Origin: Microbulbifer variabilis ATCC 700307
Lineage (GTDB): Bacteria; Pseudomonadota; Gammaproteobacteria; Pseudomonadales; Cellvibrionaceae
Direction of reading: 5' to 3'
DNA length: 64,000 nucleotides
Assembly (NCBI RefSeq): GCF_000380565.1
Contig: NZ_AQYJ01000029.1
Location: forward strand, 62,001-126,000
This document shows positions 63,771 to 64,000 of the stretch, in pieces. Under the pieces are notes generated by a model that had not been told where the DNA came from, ran no database searches, and was given only the letters and a program-made list of their open reading frames with translations. How positions within the stretch are numbered: position 1 is the stretch's first letter; every line of letters begins with the position of its first letter. Made by a program: the position numbers and the translations under genes.

Positions 63771-64000
63771 ATCTCTCCCCCCGGTGAGCAGTAGGTATTT
63801 AAATAAAAAATTCCGCAGAGCCGAAAATATTGTGATGGCGATAGTGCACAAAGTGCGTTGGCTCAATGACGGTACAACATTAATTGGTGAGCAGCCTAAG
63901 ACATATCCGCCTGTACTGCCAACTTGCTTTAAGAAAATTGTCATTCTGTTCGACAGGTTGTTGTACGCTTGCTTTTATGAACGCCAAATAAAAAATCGCG

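Overview
The window reads as a chromosomal segment of a marine-type gammaproteobacterium, most likely Cellvibrionales and Microbulbifer-like. The evidence is the Pseudomonas/Cellvibrio-style order smc-zipA-ligA (SMC rather than MukBEF), a complete Ccm-type cytochrome c maturation system, a single-polypeptide CsdA-CsdE desulfurase, and many secreted hydrolases. This placement is inferred from gene content and style only; no rRNA or other decisive marker is present.

Layout. 0-3.7 kb: ccmE-ccmF-ccmG, then a YigZ-family gene whose start overlaps the end of ccmG. 3.7-7.9 kb: an AT-richer metabolic module with a class III CoA-transferase, a CitE-like lyase, two single-domain MaoC-like hydratases and an Sfp/EntD-type phosphopantetheinyl transferase. 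7.9-15.9 kb: a gene-poor accessory stretch with isolated small genes (GNATs, DUF2845, a membrane protein), an exported vanadium-haloperoxidase-like protein and csrA, separated by long non-coding DNA. 15.9-30 kb: a GNAT, a divergent rhodanese/FtrA pair, trpS, an AbgT transporter, a siderophore-receptor/PepSY iron locus, hydrolases (lipase, patatin), further GNATs and a GFA enzyme. 30-31 kb: two near-identical copies of a tRNA-Val/tRNA-Asp unit. 31.1-32.9 kb: ccmH-ccmI, the remainder of the ccm operon, about 28 kb from ccmG. 33.2-40.6 kb: smc, zipA, ligA and a small conserved-looking gene. 40.9-48.5 kb: a DUF4399 protein, fumarase C, two mini membrane proteins, an AraC regulator, and a fatty-acid group (acyl-CoA dehydrogenase, SCP2-like protein, acyl-CoA ligase). 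48.7-55.5 kb: an M28 lipoprotein peptidase, a secreted PI-PLC-X/lectin protein, a DHA2 efflux pump and a cytosolic M14 carboxypeptidase. 56-64 kb: a lipoprotein, tatD, the csdA-csdE fusion, an acyltransferase divergent from a membrane LytTR regulator, tcdA, a DCC protein, slyD and a truncated globin-like protein.

How the genes work together. The two ccm blocks together encode heme delivery (CcmE), ligation (CcmF), apocytochrome thiol reduction (CcmG, CcmH) and chaperoning (CcmI). The CoA-transferase, lyase and MaoC genes match the enzyme types that activate a C4/C5 dicarboxylate, hydrate it and cleave it, as in itaconate or mesaconate metabolism. CsdA-CsdE and TcdA form the known sulfur-transfer/ct6A tRNA-modification partnership. 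The receptor, membrane and PepSY genes form an iron-siderophore uptake locus behind a Fur-like box.

Most interesting points: the ccm operon split by about 28 kb; a mesaconyl-CoA-hydratase-like enzyme apparently split into two genes in reversed order; a haloperoxidase-like protein that keeps the vanadate ligands but not the PSGH histidine; a truncated globin with Phe where the proximal heme His should be; a tRNA duplication in which both copies have a promoter of the same spacing; a 20-bp perfect inverted repeat between zipA and ligA; and an orphan terminator that may mark an unannotated small RNA.
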